Below, in pieces: positions 25,887 through 35,547 of a DNA stretch of 64,000 bases. Positions within the stretch are counted from its first letter, which is position 1, and each line of letters begins with the position of its first letter. This stretch comes from Sphingomonas sp. EC-HK361 (GTDB lineage: Bacteria; Pseudomonadota; Alphaproteobacteria; Sphingomonadales; Sphingomonadaceae), in assembly GCF_902498785.1 (NCBI RefSeq), contig NZ_LR701493.1:22272-86271 (forward strand), read 5' to 3'. The position numbers and the translations under genes were made by a program. The notes below the pieces were generated by a model. It did not search any database. It was not told the origin of the DNA and saw nothing but the letters and a program-made list of their open reading frames with translations.

Positions 25887-26368
25887 CAGAAGATGGCGAA
25901 AAGGCGCTGTTGCGCGAATATTGCGGGACGTGCGAACGCCTCAGCAAGGGCTTTCGCGAGACGGCATCCTTGATTGCGCCGCTCATGCCCATCGGACCTG
26001 ACCGGATCGATGCGCTTGAACTCGGCGACGAGACGCTGGTGCTTGCCTATCTGAAGCGGTTCGAACAATTTGAGGACGCGCTTCACCGGACCTTGAAAGC
26101 CATTTCGAAGGTGATGGAGCATGGCCGGATCGAACGGCTGACATCGGTTGACGTCACCCGGCGCGCGCACGGACTGGGTATTCTGGAAAGTGAAAAAATC
26201 TGGGCGGACGCGGTCCGGACGCGCAACGCTCTTGCGCACGAATATCCGCTCAACCCGGCGAAGCGTGCCGAACAGATCGCCGCCGCTTGGAACTCGCGAA
26301 AGACACTGGATCATACGTGGTCGGCCATTATTCGGTTCATCGACGAAGAGCGCCTCCTCGATGATTGA
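25883..26368 (+). CDS. HEPN-domain protein, HepT-like toxin
   Basis: The 161-residue helical protein carries RNALAHEY at residues 114-121, an exact R-x4-H-x-Y motif. In HepT-type toxins the Arg and His form the RNase site and the Tyr is the residue modified by the partner enzyme. It follows the nucleotidyltransferase with a 4-bp overlap and overlaps the gltB start by 8 bp. The order antitoxin-toxin is the reverse of the best-known hepT-mntA pair. Family assignment is by motif and context; toxicity is inferred. Confidence 0.75.
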   Translation: MTEDGEKALLREYCGTCERLSKGFRETASLIAPLMPIGPDRIDALELGDETLVLAYLKRFEQFEDALHRTLKAISKVMEHGRIERLTSVDVTRRAHGLGILESEKIWADAVRTRNALAHEYPLNPAKRAEQIAAAWNSRKTLDHTWSAIIRFIDEERLLDD

Positions 26369-29300
26369 TCCGGGCTACCCCCATACCCACCTTGCCGAAC
26401 ACGGCATGTATCGCCCCGAATTCGAAGGCGATGCGTGCGGGGTCGGACTCGTCGCCGCGACCGACGGCCGTGCGGCGCGGCGGGTCGTCCAGTCGGCGGT
26501 GGATGCGCTGAAGGCGGTGTGGCACCGCGGCGCGGTCGATGCGGACGGCAAGACCGGCGACGGGGCGGGCATTCATCTCGACCTGCCGGTGCGCTTCTTC
26601 GACGATTGCGTCGTGGCATCGGGGCACAAGGTCCGCCCGAATCGGCTCGCGGTCGGGCAGATCTTCCTGCCACGCACGGATCTGGGCGCGCAGGAGACGT
26701 GCCGGACGATCGTCGAAAGCGCGATCATCGAGGCGGGCTATACCATCTATGGCTGGCGGCAGGTGCCTGTCGACGTGTCGGTCATCGGCCGCAAGGCGCA
26801 GGAAACGCGCCCCGAGATCGAGCAGATCATGATTGCCGGGCCGATGCCCGACGACATGGACGCCGACGAGTTCGAGAAGACGCTGTATCTCGTGCGCCGG
26901 CGGATCGAGAAGCGCGTCATCGCGGCGCAGATCAGTGGCTTCTATGTCTGTAGCCTGTCGTGCCGGTCGATCATCTACAAGGGGCTGTTTCTCGCGGAAT
27001 CGCTGTCGGTCTTCTATCCCGATCTCACCGATCAGCGCTTCGAATCGCGGGTCGCGATCTTCCACCAGCGCTATTCGACCAACACCTTCCCGCAGTGGTG
27101 GCTCGCGCAGCCCTTCCGCTGCCTGGCGCATAACGGCGAGATCAACACGATCCGCGGCAACAAGAACTGGATGCTCAGCCACGAGATCAAGATGGCGAGC
27201 ATCTCGTTCGGCGAGCATTCGGAGGATATCAAGCCGGTGATCCCGGCGGGCGCGTCCGACACCGCGGCGCTGGATGCTGTGTTCGAGGCGATCTGCCGCT
27301 CGGGCCGTGACGCGCCAACCGCCAAGCTGATGCTGGTGCCCGAGGCGCTCGATGAATGCAGCGCGGTGCCTGGGCCGCACGACGCGATGTATCGCTATCT
27401 CGCATCCGTTATGGAGCCGTGGGACGGCCCGGCCGCGCTCGCGATGACCGATGGCCGCTGGGCGGTCGCTGGGATGGACCGCAACGCGCTGCGTCCGCTG
27501 CGCTATACCGAAACCGCGGACGGCCTGCTGATCGTCGGCTCCGAAAGCGGCATGGTCGTCGTGCCCGAGAGCACGATTGTCGCCAAGGGCCGGCTCGGCC
27601 CCGGACAGATGATCGCCGTCGATCTGGCGGAGGGGAAGCTCTACCACGACCGCGAGGTGAAGGACCGGATCGCGGGCGAGCAGGATTACGCCGCGATGAT
27701 CGGCGAATTCCACACGCTTGCCGACTTGCCGCCGGCGCCCGAAGGGTCCGTGGCCAGCTATGACCGCGCAGAGCTCGCGCGTCGCCAGGTCGCGGCGGGG
27801 CAGACGCTTGAGGACATGGAGCTGATCCTCGCCCCCATGGTCGAGACGGGCAAGGAAGCGATCGGGTCGATGGGCGACGACACGCCGCTCGCGGTCATTT
27901 CCGACAAGCCGCGGCTCATCAGCCAGTTCTTCCGCCAGAACTTCTCGCAGGTCACGAACCCCGCGCTCGACCCCTTGCGCGAGCGCCACGTCATGTCCTT
28001 GCGCACCCGGTTCGGCAACCTCGCCAACATTCTCGATACCGAGGATCGGCGCGAGCGCGTGCTGGTGCTCGAAAGCCCGGTGCTGACCGGCGAGCATTGG
28101 GCGCGGCTGAAGGCGCATTTCGGATCGAGCGTCGCGGAGATCGACTGTACGTTCGAAGCGGGCGGCGGCCCCGAGCGGCTGCGCGCCGCGATCCAGCGCA
28201 TCCGCAACCAGGCGGAACAGGCGGTGCGAGAGGGGCGGACCGAGCTGTTCCTGACCGACGAGGCGATCGATGCGGAGCGCGTCGCGATCCCCGGCGTGCT
28301 CGCCGCGGCGGCGGTGCATACCCACCTCGTGCGGCGGGGCCTGCGTTCCTATGCCAGCGTCAACGTACGCACGGCGGAATGCCTCGACACGCATTATTAC
28401 GCCGTGCTGATCGGGGTCGGCGCGACGACGGTGAACGCCTACCTCGCCGAGGCGGCGATCGCCGATCGCCACGCGCGCGGGCTCTTCGACGATATGGCGC
28501 TTGGCGAATGCCTGAAGCGCCACCGCGTCGCGATCGAGGAGGGGTTGCTCAAGATCCTGTCGAAAATGGGGATCGCGGTGATCTCCAGCTACCGCGGCGG
28601 CTATAATTTCGAGGCGGTGGGCCTCAGCCGCGCACTGGTGAACGATCTGTTCCCAGGGATGCCGGCGAAGATTTCGGGCGAGGGCTATGCCTCGCTCCAC
28701 CTGAACGCCACGCTTCGTCACGAGGCGGCGTTCGACCCGGCCGTGGTCACGCTGCCAATCGGTGGCTTCTACCGCCAGCGCGCGGGCAGCGAGACGCATG
28801 CCTATTCGGCGCAGCTGATGCACCTGCTGCAGACCGCGGTCGCGACGGACAGCTACACCCAGTATCTGCAATTCTCGCGCGGGGTCAGCGATTTGCCGCC
28901 GGTGTATCTGCGCGACCTCCTCGAGTTCAACTTCCCGGCCGAGGGCGTGCCCGTCGATCAGGTCGAGGCGATCACCGAGATCAGGAAGCGCTTCGTGACG
29001 CCCGGCATGTCGCTCGGCGCGCTGTCGCCGGAGGCGCACGAGACGCTGGCGATCGCGATGAACCGGATCGGCGCCAAGGCGGTGTCGGGCGAAGGCGGCG
29101 AGGACAAGGCGCGCTACCAGCCCTATGACAATGGCGACAACGCCAATTCGGGGGTGAAGCAGATCGCGTCGGGCCGCTTCGGCGTGACGGCGGAGTATCT
29201 GAACGCCTGCGACGAGATCGAGATCAAGGTCGCGCAAGGGGCGAAGCCCGGCGAGGGCGGGCAGCTGCCGGGCTTCAAGGTCACCGAGTTCATCGCCAAA

Positions 29301-30881
29301 TTGCGCCACGCGACGCCCGGGGTGACGCTCATCTCGCCGCCGCCGCACCACGACATCTATTCGATCGAAGACATCGCCCAGCTCATCTACGACCTGAAGC
29401 AGATCAACCCGCGCGCGCGGGTCTGCGTGAAGCTCGTCAGCTCGGCCGGAATCGGCACCGTCGCGGCGGGGGTGGCGAAGGCGCATGCCGACGTCATCCT
29501 CGTCTCGGGCCATGTCGGCGGCACGGGCGCTTCCCCGCAGACCAGCATCAAATATGCGGGCACACCATGGGAAATGGGGCTGTCCGAGGTCAATCAGACG
29601 CTGACCCTCAACGGCCTGCGCGGTCGGGTGAAGCTGCGCACCGACGGTGGGCTGAAGACCGGGCGCGACATCGTCATTGCCGCGATCCTCGGCGCCGAGG
29701 AGTTCGGGATCGGGACGCTGAGCCTCGTCGCGATGGGCTGCATCATGGTGCGCCAGTGCCATTCGAACACCTGCCCGGTCGGCGTCTGCACCCAGGACGA
29801 GCGGCTGCGCGCGAAGTTCGGCGGCAGCCCGGAAAAGGTCATCAACCTGATGACCTTCATCGCCGAGGAAGTGCGCGACATCCTTGCGCGGCTCGGCGTT
29901 CGCAGCCTCGACGAAGTCATCGGACGCACCGAACTGCTCCGCCAGGTCAGCCGCGGCGCCGAGCATCTCGACGACCTCGACTTGAACCCGATCCTGGCCA
30001 AGGTCGATGCCGATGACGACCAGCGGCGGTTCAGTCTGACCACATGGCGCAACGCCGTGCCCGACAGCCTCGATGCGCAGATCATCAAGGATGCCGCCGC
30101 GGTCTTCTCGCGCGGCGAGAAGATGCAGCTGACCTATTCGGTGCGCAACACCCACCGCGCGGTCGGCACCCGGCTGTCGAGCGAGATCACGCGGACCTTC
30201 GGCATGGCGAAGCTGGCGGACGGGCATGTCACCGTGCGGCTGCGCGGCAGTGCGGGGCAGAGTCTCGGCGCGTTCCTGTGCAAGGGCATCACGCTCGAGG
30301 TGTTCGGCGATGCCAACGACTATGTCGGCAAGGGGCTGTCCGGCGGCACGATCATCGTGCGGCCTGCGGTGTCCTCGCCGCTCGCCAGCCAGGACAATAC
30401 GATCCTCGGCAACACGGTGCTCTACGGCGCGACCGCCGGGCGGCTGTTCGCGGCGGGGCAGGCGGGGGAGCGCTTTGCGGTGCGCAACTCGGGCGCTTCC
30501 GTCGTGGTCGAGGGCTGCGGCGCGAATGGCTGCGAATATATGACCGGCGGCGTCGCGGTGATTCTCGGCGAGGTCGGGCGCAATTTCGGCGCCGGCATGA
30601 CCGGCGGCATGGCCTTTGTCTACGATCCCGATGGCTGCTTCGACAGCCGGGCAAACCCCGATTCGATCGTCTGGCAGCGCGTGGCCACGCTCCACTATGC
30701 GGACCTGCTCAAGACGTTCGTCGGGGATCATGTCGCCGCGACCGACAGCAAGTGGGCCCGCGGGCTGATCGAGGATTGGGACCGCGCGGGGGGGCATTTC
30801 TGGCAGGTGGTGCCGAAGGAAATGCTGACCCGGCTCGCGCATCCGCTCGACGATGCAGAGGCGCTCGTCGCGGCAGAATAG
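26361..30881 (+). CDS. gltB: Glutamate synthase large subunit
   Basis: This 1506-residue enzyme makes glutamate from glutamine and 2-oxoglutarate. The N-terminal amidotransferase domain has its nucleophile at Cys26 (GDACGVGLV), so a propeptide of about 25 residues would be removed. The central domain, the FMN-binding synthase domain (SGEGGEDKARYQPY, HVGGTGASPQTS) and the Cys cluster CHSNTCPVGVC follow in order. A C-terminal GXGXG beta-helix domain ends the protein. The start at 26361 overlaps the HEPN gene. An antisense frame as long as the gene is a codon-bias shadow. Confidence 0.96.
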   Translation: MIDPGYPHTHLAEHGMYRPEFEGDACGVGLVAATDGRAARRVVQSAVDALKAVWHRGAVDADGKTGDGAGIHLDLPVRFFDDCVVASGHKVRPNRLAVGQIFLPRTDLGAQETCRTIVESAIIEAGYTIYGWRQVPVDVSVIGRKAQETRPEIEQIMIAGPMPDDMDADEFEKTLYLVRRRIEKRVIAAQISGFYVCSLSCRSIIYKGLFLAESLSVFYPDLTDQRFESRVAIFHQRYSTNTFPQWWLAQPFRCLAHNGEINTIRGNKNWMLSHEIKMASISFGEHSEDIKPVIPAGASDTAALDAVFEAICRSGRDAPTAKLMLVPEALDECSAVPGPHDAMYRYLASVMEPWDGPAALAMTDGRWAVAGMDRNALRPLRYTETADGLLIVGSESGMVVVPESTIVAKGRLGPGQMIAVDLAEGKLYHDREVKDRIAGEQDYAAMIGEFHTLADLPPAPEGSVASYDRAELARRQVAAGQTLEDMELILAPMVETGKEAIGSMGDDTPLAVISDKPRLISQFFRQNFSQVTNPALDPLRERHVMSLRTRFGNLANILDTEDRRERVLVLESPVLTGEHWARLKAHFGSSVAEIDCTFEAGGGPERLRAAIQRIRNQAEQAVREGRTELFLTDEAIDAERVAIPGVLAAAAVHTHLVRRGLRSYASVNVRTAECLDTHYYAVLIGVGATTVNAYLAEAAIADRHARGLFDDMALGECLKRHRVAIEEGLLKILSKMGIAVISSYRGGYNFEAVGLSRALVNDLFPGMPAKISGEGYASLHLNATLRHEAAFDPAVVTLPIGGFYRQRAGSETHAYSAQLMHLLQTAVATDSYTQYLQFSRGVSDLPPVYLRDLLEFNFPAEGVPVDQVEAITEIRKRFVTPGMSLGALSPEAHETLAIAMNRIGAKAVSGEGGEDKARYQPYDNGDNANSGVKQIASGRFGVTAEYLNACDEIEIKVAQGAKPGEGGQLPGFKVTEFIAKLRHATPGVTLISPPPHHDIYSIEDIAQLIYDLKQINPRARVCVKLVSSAGIGTVAAGVAKAHADVILVSGHVGGTGASPQTSIKYAGTPWEMGLSEVNQTLTLNGLRGRVKLRTDGGLKTGRDIVIAAILGAEEFGIGTLSLVAMGCIMVRQCHSNTCPVGVCTQDERLRAKFGGSPEKVINLMTFIAEEVRDILARLGVRSLDEVIGRTELLRQVSRGAEHLDDLDLNPILAKVDADDDQRRFSLTTWRNAVPDSLDAQIIKDAAAVFSRGEKMQLTYSVRNTHRAVGTRLSSEITRTFGMAKLADGHVTVRLRGSAGQSLGAFLCKGITLEVFGDANDYVGKGLSGGTIIVRPAVSSPLASQDNTILGNTVLYGATAGRLFAAGQAGERFAVRNSGASVVVEGCGANGCEYMTGGVAVILGEVGRNFGAGMTGGMAFVYDPDGCFDSRANPDSIVWQRVATLHYADLLKTFVGDHVAATDSKWARGLIEDWDRAGGHFWQVVPKEMLTRLAHPLDDAEALVAAE

Positions 30882-30964
30882 CCCGCGGACTCGCCGACAG
30901 ACTCGATTGCCGGGCCGACTGGTGCTATGAGGCGGGACTGTCATCGCTTTTCAGGTGATCCGTC

Positions 30965-31387
30965 ATGCGTATCCTGTTCGCTGCTCCGCTCGTGCTCGCC
31001 GCAACGCCGGCCCTCGCGCATGAGGCGCCGCCGCCGCGTTTGCCCGATGCCCGCACCGCCGCGACGCTGCTGACCGACCCGCGCGTCCAGGATGCGCTCG
31101 CGACGCTGGTCACCCGGTTCAGCGATGCGCTGCTCGATACCCATGTCGGCCCGCTCGCCGCGCTCGATCCGGACAGTGACGTGGCGCCCGGCGATACGCT
31201 CGGCGACCTCGCGGCGCGGCGCGATCCGCACTTCCGCCGGCATGTGTATGAGAATGCGCGGCGCACCGCCGACACCGCTGGCCGCACCGCCGGTGCCGCG
31301 GCGGCGATGTCGGACGAGCTTGCCGCTACCGCCGCGCGGCTTCGCGGCGTCATCGACCACGCATCGTCCGGCCTAGACGACCGATAA
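30965..31387 (+). CDS. Exported hypothetical protein
   Basis: The 140-residue protein has a signal peptide ending near ALAHEA, so it should be periplasmic. The rest is alanine-rich and helical with many charged residues (AARRDPHFRRHVYENARR) and no cysteine. I do not recognise a family. It stands alone between gltB and a GST gene, with 83 bp upstream. Confidence 0.65.
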   Translation: MRILFAAPLVLAATPALAHEAPPPRLPDARTAATLLTDPRVQDALATLVTRFSDALLDTHVGPLAALDPDSDVAPGDTLGDLAARRDPHFRRHVYENARRTADTAGRTAGAAAAMSDELAATAARLRGVIDHASSGLDDR

Positions 31388-31438
31388 ATCGCGCAGGCCC
31401 CGCTGGACGCGGCGCGCGCCTGCGATAAACAGGCGCGC

Positions 31439-32110
31439 ATGTGGCAACTCTATCAATTCCCGCTCTGCCCGTTCAGCCGCAAGGTCCGCACGCTCCTCAA
31501 TGAAAAGGACGTCGGCTATGAGCTGGTGCGCGAGGCGCCGTGGGAGAAGCGCGACGAGTTCGTCGACCTGAACCCGGCGGGGCAAACCCCGGTCATGGCG
31601 GACAGCGCGCGCGGCACGCTGCTGATCGATTCGATGGCGATCTGCGAATATTTCGAGGAGACGGTCGACAAGGCCGCGATGATCAACGGCACCGCGGCGA
31701 ACCGCGCGGAAATTCGCCGGCTTGTCGCGTGGATCGACACGCAATTCTACCGCGACGTGACCGCGCCGCTGCTGCGCGAGCGGATGGAGAAACGCATCGT
31801 CCACCGCGCGACCCCCGATGCTGCGGCGCTGCGCGAGGCGATGAAGTCGGCGATCGGGCATCTCGACTATCTTGACTATCTGCTCGATCACCGCACCTGG
31901 ATGGCGGGCGCGACGATCAGCCTCGCCGATCTGGCGGCCGCTGCGCAGATCTCGATCGCGGATTATCTGGGCGGCGTGGACTGGAAGGGGCATGAACAGA
32001 CCGCGCGCTGGTATCGCGGGATGAAATCGCGCCGTGCTTTCCGGCCGCTGCTCGCCGAGCGGATGAGCGGGATCGAGCCGCCGAAATATTACGAAGACCC
32101 GGATTTCTGA
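31439..32110 (+). CDS. Glutathione S-transferase family protein
   Basis: The 223-residue protein has an N-terminal thioredoxin-like domain with CPFSRK at about residues 10-15, which places a Cys at the usual catalytic site, and QTPVM with the cis-proline. An all-helical C-terminal domain follows, including WMAGATISLADLAAAAQ. The FSRK form suggests an Omega- or stringent-starvation-like GST. Its substrate is unknown. It is coupled to the next gene by TGATG. Confidence 0.9.
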   Translation: MWQLYQFPLCPFSRKVRTLLNEKDVGYELVREAPWEKRDEFVDLNPAGQTPVMADSARGTLLIDSMAICEYFEETVDKAAMINGTAANRAEIRRLVAWIDTQFYRDVTAPLLRERMEKRIVHRATPDAAALREAMKSAIGHLDYLDYLLDHRTWMAGATISLADLAAAAQISIADYLGGVDWKGHEQTARWYRGMKSRRAFRPLLAERMSGIEPPKYYEDPDF

Positions 32111-32481
32111 TGCATCTGGCGCACGATCCTGCGGCGCCCGCGGTGGAAACGACGACCTTCGACGATTTCCTGAAGGTCGACATCCGCATCGGCACGATCC
32201 TGTCCGCCGAGCCGTTCCCGCAGGCGCGCAAGCCCGCCTTCATCCTGACGATCGATTTCGGCAGCGGCGTGGGGGTGAAGAAGTCCTCGGCGCAGATCAC
32301 CGAGCATTACACGCCGGAGACGTTGATCGGGCGGCAGGTGGCGGCGGTGGTCAACTTCGCGCCGCGCCAGATCGGGCCGATCATGTCCGAGGTGCTGACG
32401 CTGGGGTTTCCGGATGAGGACGGCGCGGTGGTGCTGTTCGCGCCGGACCAGCGGATGGAGAACGGCGCGCGGCTGTTCTGA
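32110..32481 (+). CDS. csaA: CsaA-like tRNA-binding domain protein
   Basis: The 123-residue protein is an OB-fold tRNA-binding domain, with FDDFLKVDIRIGTIL near residue 17, KKSSAQITEHY and a C-terminal MENGARLF. CsaA proteins act as export-related chaperones in some bacteria and resemble the C-terminal domain of methionyl-tRNA synthetase. It follows the GST gene with a one-base overlap, so both are probably cotranscribed. Confidence 0.9.
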   Translation: MHLAHDPAAPAVETTTFDDFLKVDIRIGTILSAEPFPQARKPAFILTIDFGSGVGVKKSSAQITEHYTPETLIGRQVAAVVNFAPRQIGPIMSEVLTLGFPDEDGAVVLFAPDQRMENGARLF

Positions 32482-32953
32482 GGTGGCTCTGTCCTACACC
32501 GGGCCTTTTGGGCGATAACCGATATCGCTCTTTCACATCGTCGATCCCCGCTGTCCTACAGCCCGCACTTTATGCAACGCGCAGGCGCGCCCGCACACGC
32601 GCCTAGGTGTCAACCGTGTCAACCTGCGTCGATATCCGGCGATAATACAGGGGTATAGGCCGGTGCCGACTCGCCGCGCCGCGGCGAAGCCGCCCTTCGG
32701 CTGCCTGCCAAGGCAGGCGCTCAGAACACCTTTGCTCGGACCGCGCTTTTGCGCGTCGGCTGCGCCCGGAATGTAGGGCGGGCAGCCGCGCCGCCCTTGT
32801 GCAGGCACGCTTTTGCACCCATATCCACCGCGCTACAGTCGCATATCGACGGTCTTGGGTAGCTGCGGCTCCGCTTCCTTCTTTCCCTGCTGCGTGCGGC
32901 ACCGGGCGTTCCGGCAGTCGAAACGCCCTACGCAAACAAGAAGGACTATCCTC
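32482..32953. other. Long leader region upstream of the cold-shock gene
   Basis: About 470 bp without a convincing gene. It contains a tandem GTGTCAACC repeat near 32610-32630, several GC hairpins around 32680-32800 and a pyrimidine-rich stretch before the ribosome site. Cold-shock genes often have long structured leaders, so part of it is probably 5' UTR. Confidence 0.4.
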
Positions 32954-33166
32954 ATGGCCCAGACCGGCACCGTGAAATTTTTCAACAACGACAAGGGCTT
33001 CGGCTTCATTGCGCCCGATGGCGGCGGCAATGACGCGTTCGTCCACATCTCCGCCGTCGAGCGCGCCGGCATGGTCACGTTGAACCAGAACCAGCGCGTG
33101 AATTACGAGATGGAAGAAGATCGTCGCGGTCGCTCGAGCGCGGTAAACCTCTCGCCGGCCGAGTAA
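32954..33166 (+). CDS. Cold-shock protein, CspA family
   Basis: The 70-residue single OB-fold protein has the RNP1 motif KGFGFIAPD and RNP2-like AFVHISAV, so it should bind single-stranded RNA or DNA. The ATG at 32954 follows AAGAAGGA at good spacing and gives the usual GTVKFFNNDKGFGF start. Longer frames reach upstream but do not belong to the family. Members of this family act as RNA chaperones in stress or growth arrest. Confidence 0.95.
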   Translation: MAQTGTVKFFNNDKGFGFIAPDGGGNDAFVHISAVERAGMVTLNQNQRVNYEMEEDRRGRSSAVNLSPAE

Positions 33167-33228
33167 TCGGATACGGGGCGGCGTGGATTGGCCCCGCCGC
33201 CCTTCTTCATTTCAGACAGGAGCCCCGC

Positions 33229-33438
33229 ATGGCCGACGATCCCAGCACCTTTCGCGCCCGCGCCGCAGCCGAGCAGGCCAATGCGGATGCAGCGGCGCTC
33301 GACAATGTGCGGGAGCGCTGCGAACGCGCCGCCAAGGCCTGGACCGAAATGGCCGATCGCGCCGAACGCACCCAGGCGCAGCGGCATGCACGCGAAGCGG
33401 CGAGCGTCGCCGCGCGCGAGGCGGTCGTCGCTGAGTAG
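33229..33438 (+). CDS. Small coiled-coil hypothetical protein
   Basis: The 69-residue protein is almost entirely helical, rich in Ala, Arg and Glu (RARAAAEQANADAAALDNV and onwards), with no membrane segment. A CAGGAG ribosome site sits at proper distance from the ATG at 33229. No family is recognised. It follows the cold-shock gene by 62 bp. Confidence 0.6.
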   Translation: MADDPSTFRARAAAEQANADAAALDNVRERCERAAKAWTEMADRAERTQAQRHAREAASVAAREAVVAE

Positions 33439-33470
33439 GCGGCGCCTGATCCGCTTCAACTGAACTTTCA

Positions 33471-33574
33471 TTTCCGTTGGCTTCGAGCGTAGATCGAGCC
33501 TGTCGAGATCGCAGTCGAGAAGCGTTCTCGACAAACGCTTCTCGGCTTCGCTCGAAGCTGCTCGAACCAAACGG
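33471..33574. repeat. Intergenic repeat, copy A
   Basis: About 104 bp nearly identical to 43889-43993. It contains the inverted pair GAGAAGCGTTCTCGAC and GCTTCTCGGCTTCGCTCGAAG, and starts and ends with near-palindromic TTTCCGTTGG/CCAAACGG. It lies between convergent genes. It looks like a dispersed palindromic element of the genome. Confidence 0.8.
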
Positions 33575-33586
33575 TTGAGATTGGAC

Positions 33587-34375
33587 CTACGCGTCGATGC
33601 TCGTCCCCAGCGCCGCATTGACCAGCCCGCCATCACACACGATCGTGTCGCCGACGATGTAGTCACCGGCCCGGCTCGCAAGGAAGATCGCGGTGCCGGC
33701 CATGTCGGATTCGTCGCCGATCCGCTTCGCCGGGATGCCCTGCGCCACCTCGTCGCCGTGATCGCGTGCCGCGCGGTTCATCTCGCTCGCGAAGGCGCCG
33801 GGCGCGATCGAGGTCACGTTGATCGAATCCTTGATGAGCCGCGCCGCCAGCCGCTTGGTCAGGTAGATCAGCGCCGATTTCGACGCGTGATAGCTGTAGG
33901 TATCCCACGGATTGAGCCGCAGCCCGTCGATCGAGGTGATGTTGATGACCTTGGCGGGCTGCGCGCGGGTTCCGGCGGCCTTCAGCATCGGGTGGAGGGC
34001 CTGGGTCAGGAAGAAGGGCGACTTCACGTTCAGGTCCATGACCTTGTCCCAGCCGCTTTCCGGAAACTCCTCGAACGGCACGCCCCAGGCCGCGCCCGCA
34101 TTGTTGACGAGGATGTCGAGCCTGTCCTCATGCTCGGCGAGCTTCGCGGCGAGTGCCTTGCAGCCATCGACGGTCGAGACGTCCTGCGGCAGCGCGATGC
34201 AGTTCGGACCGAGCTCGGCCACGGTGTCCTCGCACGCCGCGGCCTTTCGCGACGAGATATAGACCTTCGCCCCCTGCGCGATGAACCCTGCCGCGATCAT
34301 CTTGCCGATACCCCGGCTGCCCCCGGTAACGAGCGCGACCCGGCCGTCGAGCCGGAATAGGTTGGCGGTGTCCAT
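33587..34375 (-). CDS. SDR family oxidoreductase
   Basis: The 262-residue classical short-chain dehydrogenase has TGGSRGIGK near residue 18, NNAG near 92, and the catalytic Ser, Tyr and Lys in NITSIDG and YSYHASKSA. It is NAD(P)-dependent, with unknown substrate. It lies 11 bp downstream of an acyl-CoA dehydrogenase gene on the same strand, which suggests a role in acyl or side-chain oxidation. The ATG at 34375 follows GGGAGA. Confidence 0.92.
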   Translation of the reverse strand: MDTANLFRLDGRVALVTGGSRGIGKMIAAGFIAQGAKVYISSRKAAACEDTVAELGPNCIALPQDVSTVDGCKALAAKLAEHEDRLDILVNNAGAAWGVPFEEFPESGWDKVMDLNVKSPFFLTQALHPMLKAAGTRAQPAKVINITSIDGLRLNPWDTYSYHASKSALIYLTKRLAARLIKDSINVTSIAPGAFASEMNRAARDHGDEVAQGIPAKRIGDESDMAGTAIFLASRAGDYIVGDTIVCDGGLVNAALGTSIDA

Positions 34376-34386
34376 GTCTTCTCTCC

Positions 34387-35547
34387 CTAACCGCCACGCT
34401 TCATCGTTTCGCGGGCGATGATGATCTGCTGGATCTGGCTGGTGCCTTCGTAGATGCGGAACAGCCGCACGTCGCGGTACAGCCGCTCGATCCCGTAATC
34501 GGCGATATAGCCCGCCCCGCCGAAGATCTGGACCGCGCGGTCGGCGACGCGGCCGACCATTTCGGAGGCGAAGTATTTGGCCGCGGCCGATTCCATGACG
34601 ACATCCTCGCCGCGGTCTTTCCGGTCGGCGGTTTCGAGCACGAGGGCGCGCGCGGCGAGCGCTTCGGTCTTCGAATCCGCGATCATCGCCTGGATCAGCT
34701 GGTGCTCGGCGATCGGCTTGCCGAATTGGTTGCGCGTCCCCGCATAGGCGACGCAATCGGCGATCAGGCGCTCGGCAACGCCGACGCACACAGCCGCGAT
34801 GTGGAGCCGCCCGCGGTCGAGGACGCGCATCGCGATCTTGAAGCCCTCGCCCTCTTCGCCCAGCCGGTTGACGGCGGGGACAGGAACATCGTCGAAGACG
34901 ACGTCGGCGACCTTCGCGCCCCTCTGTCCCATCTTCTTTTCCGGCTCACCGATCGAGACGCCGGGCAGATCGCGGGGCACGAGAAAGGCGGAGACGCCGC
35001 GCCCGCCCACTTCCTTGCCGGTGCGCGCCATGACGGTGAACAGGTCCGCCTTGTCGGCGTTGGTGATGTAGCGCTTCGTGCCCGACAGGCGATACACGTC
35101 GCCGCCATTTTTGTCCTTGGCCAGCACCGCGCGGGTCTTCACGCTGCCGGAATCGGAGCCGACATCGGGTTCGGTGAGCGCGAAGCTGGTGACGACCTCC
35201 CCACTCGCGATCCGCGGCAGCCACTGCGCCTTCTGCTCCGCGTTCCCCGCCATCACCAGGCCCTGCGATCCGATCCCGACATTGGTGCCGAAGCTGGAGC
35301 GGAACGCCGGGGTCGTGCGCCCCAGCTCGATCGCGACACGCGCCTCCTCGGCCATCGTCAGGCCGAGCCCGCCATGCTCCTCCGCGATCGACAGGCCGAA
35401 CAGCCCCATGGCTTTCATCTCGTCGATCACGTCGGCGGGGATCGCGTCGTCGGCCTCGACCTGCGCCTCCAGCGGCCGGAGGCGGTCGGTGACGAAGCGG
35501 CGGACCTGATCGATCAGCGCGTCGAAGGTTTCGGGATCGAGGGCCAT
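34387..35547 (-). CDS. Acyl-CoA dehydrogenase
   Basis: The protein of about 386 residues has acyl-CoA dehydrogenase blocks: FALTEPDVGSD, SGTKRYITNADKAD and RLYRDVRLFRIYEGTSQIQ near the C-terminus. It should oxidise an acyl-CoA with FAD. Two starts are possible, 35559 and 35547; the first abuts its AGGAG and the second is 12 bp away, so the choice is uncertain. The gene is followed by an SDR gene and faces a divergent SDR-transporter pair. Confidence 0.92.
   Translation of the reverse strand: MALDPETFDALIDQVRRFVTDRLRPLEAQVEADDAIPADVIDEMKAMGLFGLSIAEEHGGLGLTMAEEARVAIELGRTTPAFRSSFGTNVGIGSQGLVMAGNAEQKAQWLPRIASGEVVTSFALTEPDVGSDSGSVKTRAVLAKDKNGGDVYRLSGTKRYITNADKADLFTVMARTGKEVGGRGVSAFLVPRDLPGVSIGEPEKKMGQRGAKVADVVFDDVPVPAVNRLGEEGEGFKIAMRVLDRGRLHIAAVCVGVAERLIADCVAYAGTRNQFGKPIAEHQLIQAMIADSKTEALAARALVLETADRKDRGEDVVMESAAAKYFASEMVGRVADRAVQIFGGAGYIADYGIERLYRDVRLFRIYEGTSQIQQIIIARETMKRGG

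Noticed and set aside
26337-30944. Open frame of 1535 codons antisense to gltB
   Set aside because: It mirrors the codon bias of gltB, is very rich in Arg and His, matches no family and has no ribosome site. The sense strand shows all GltB motifs.
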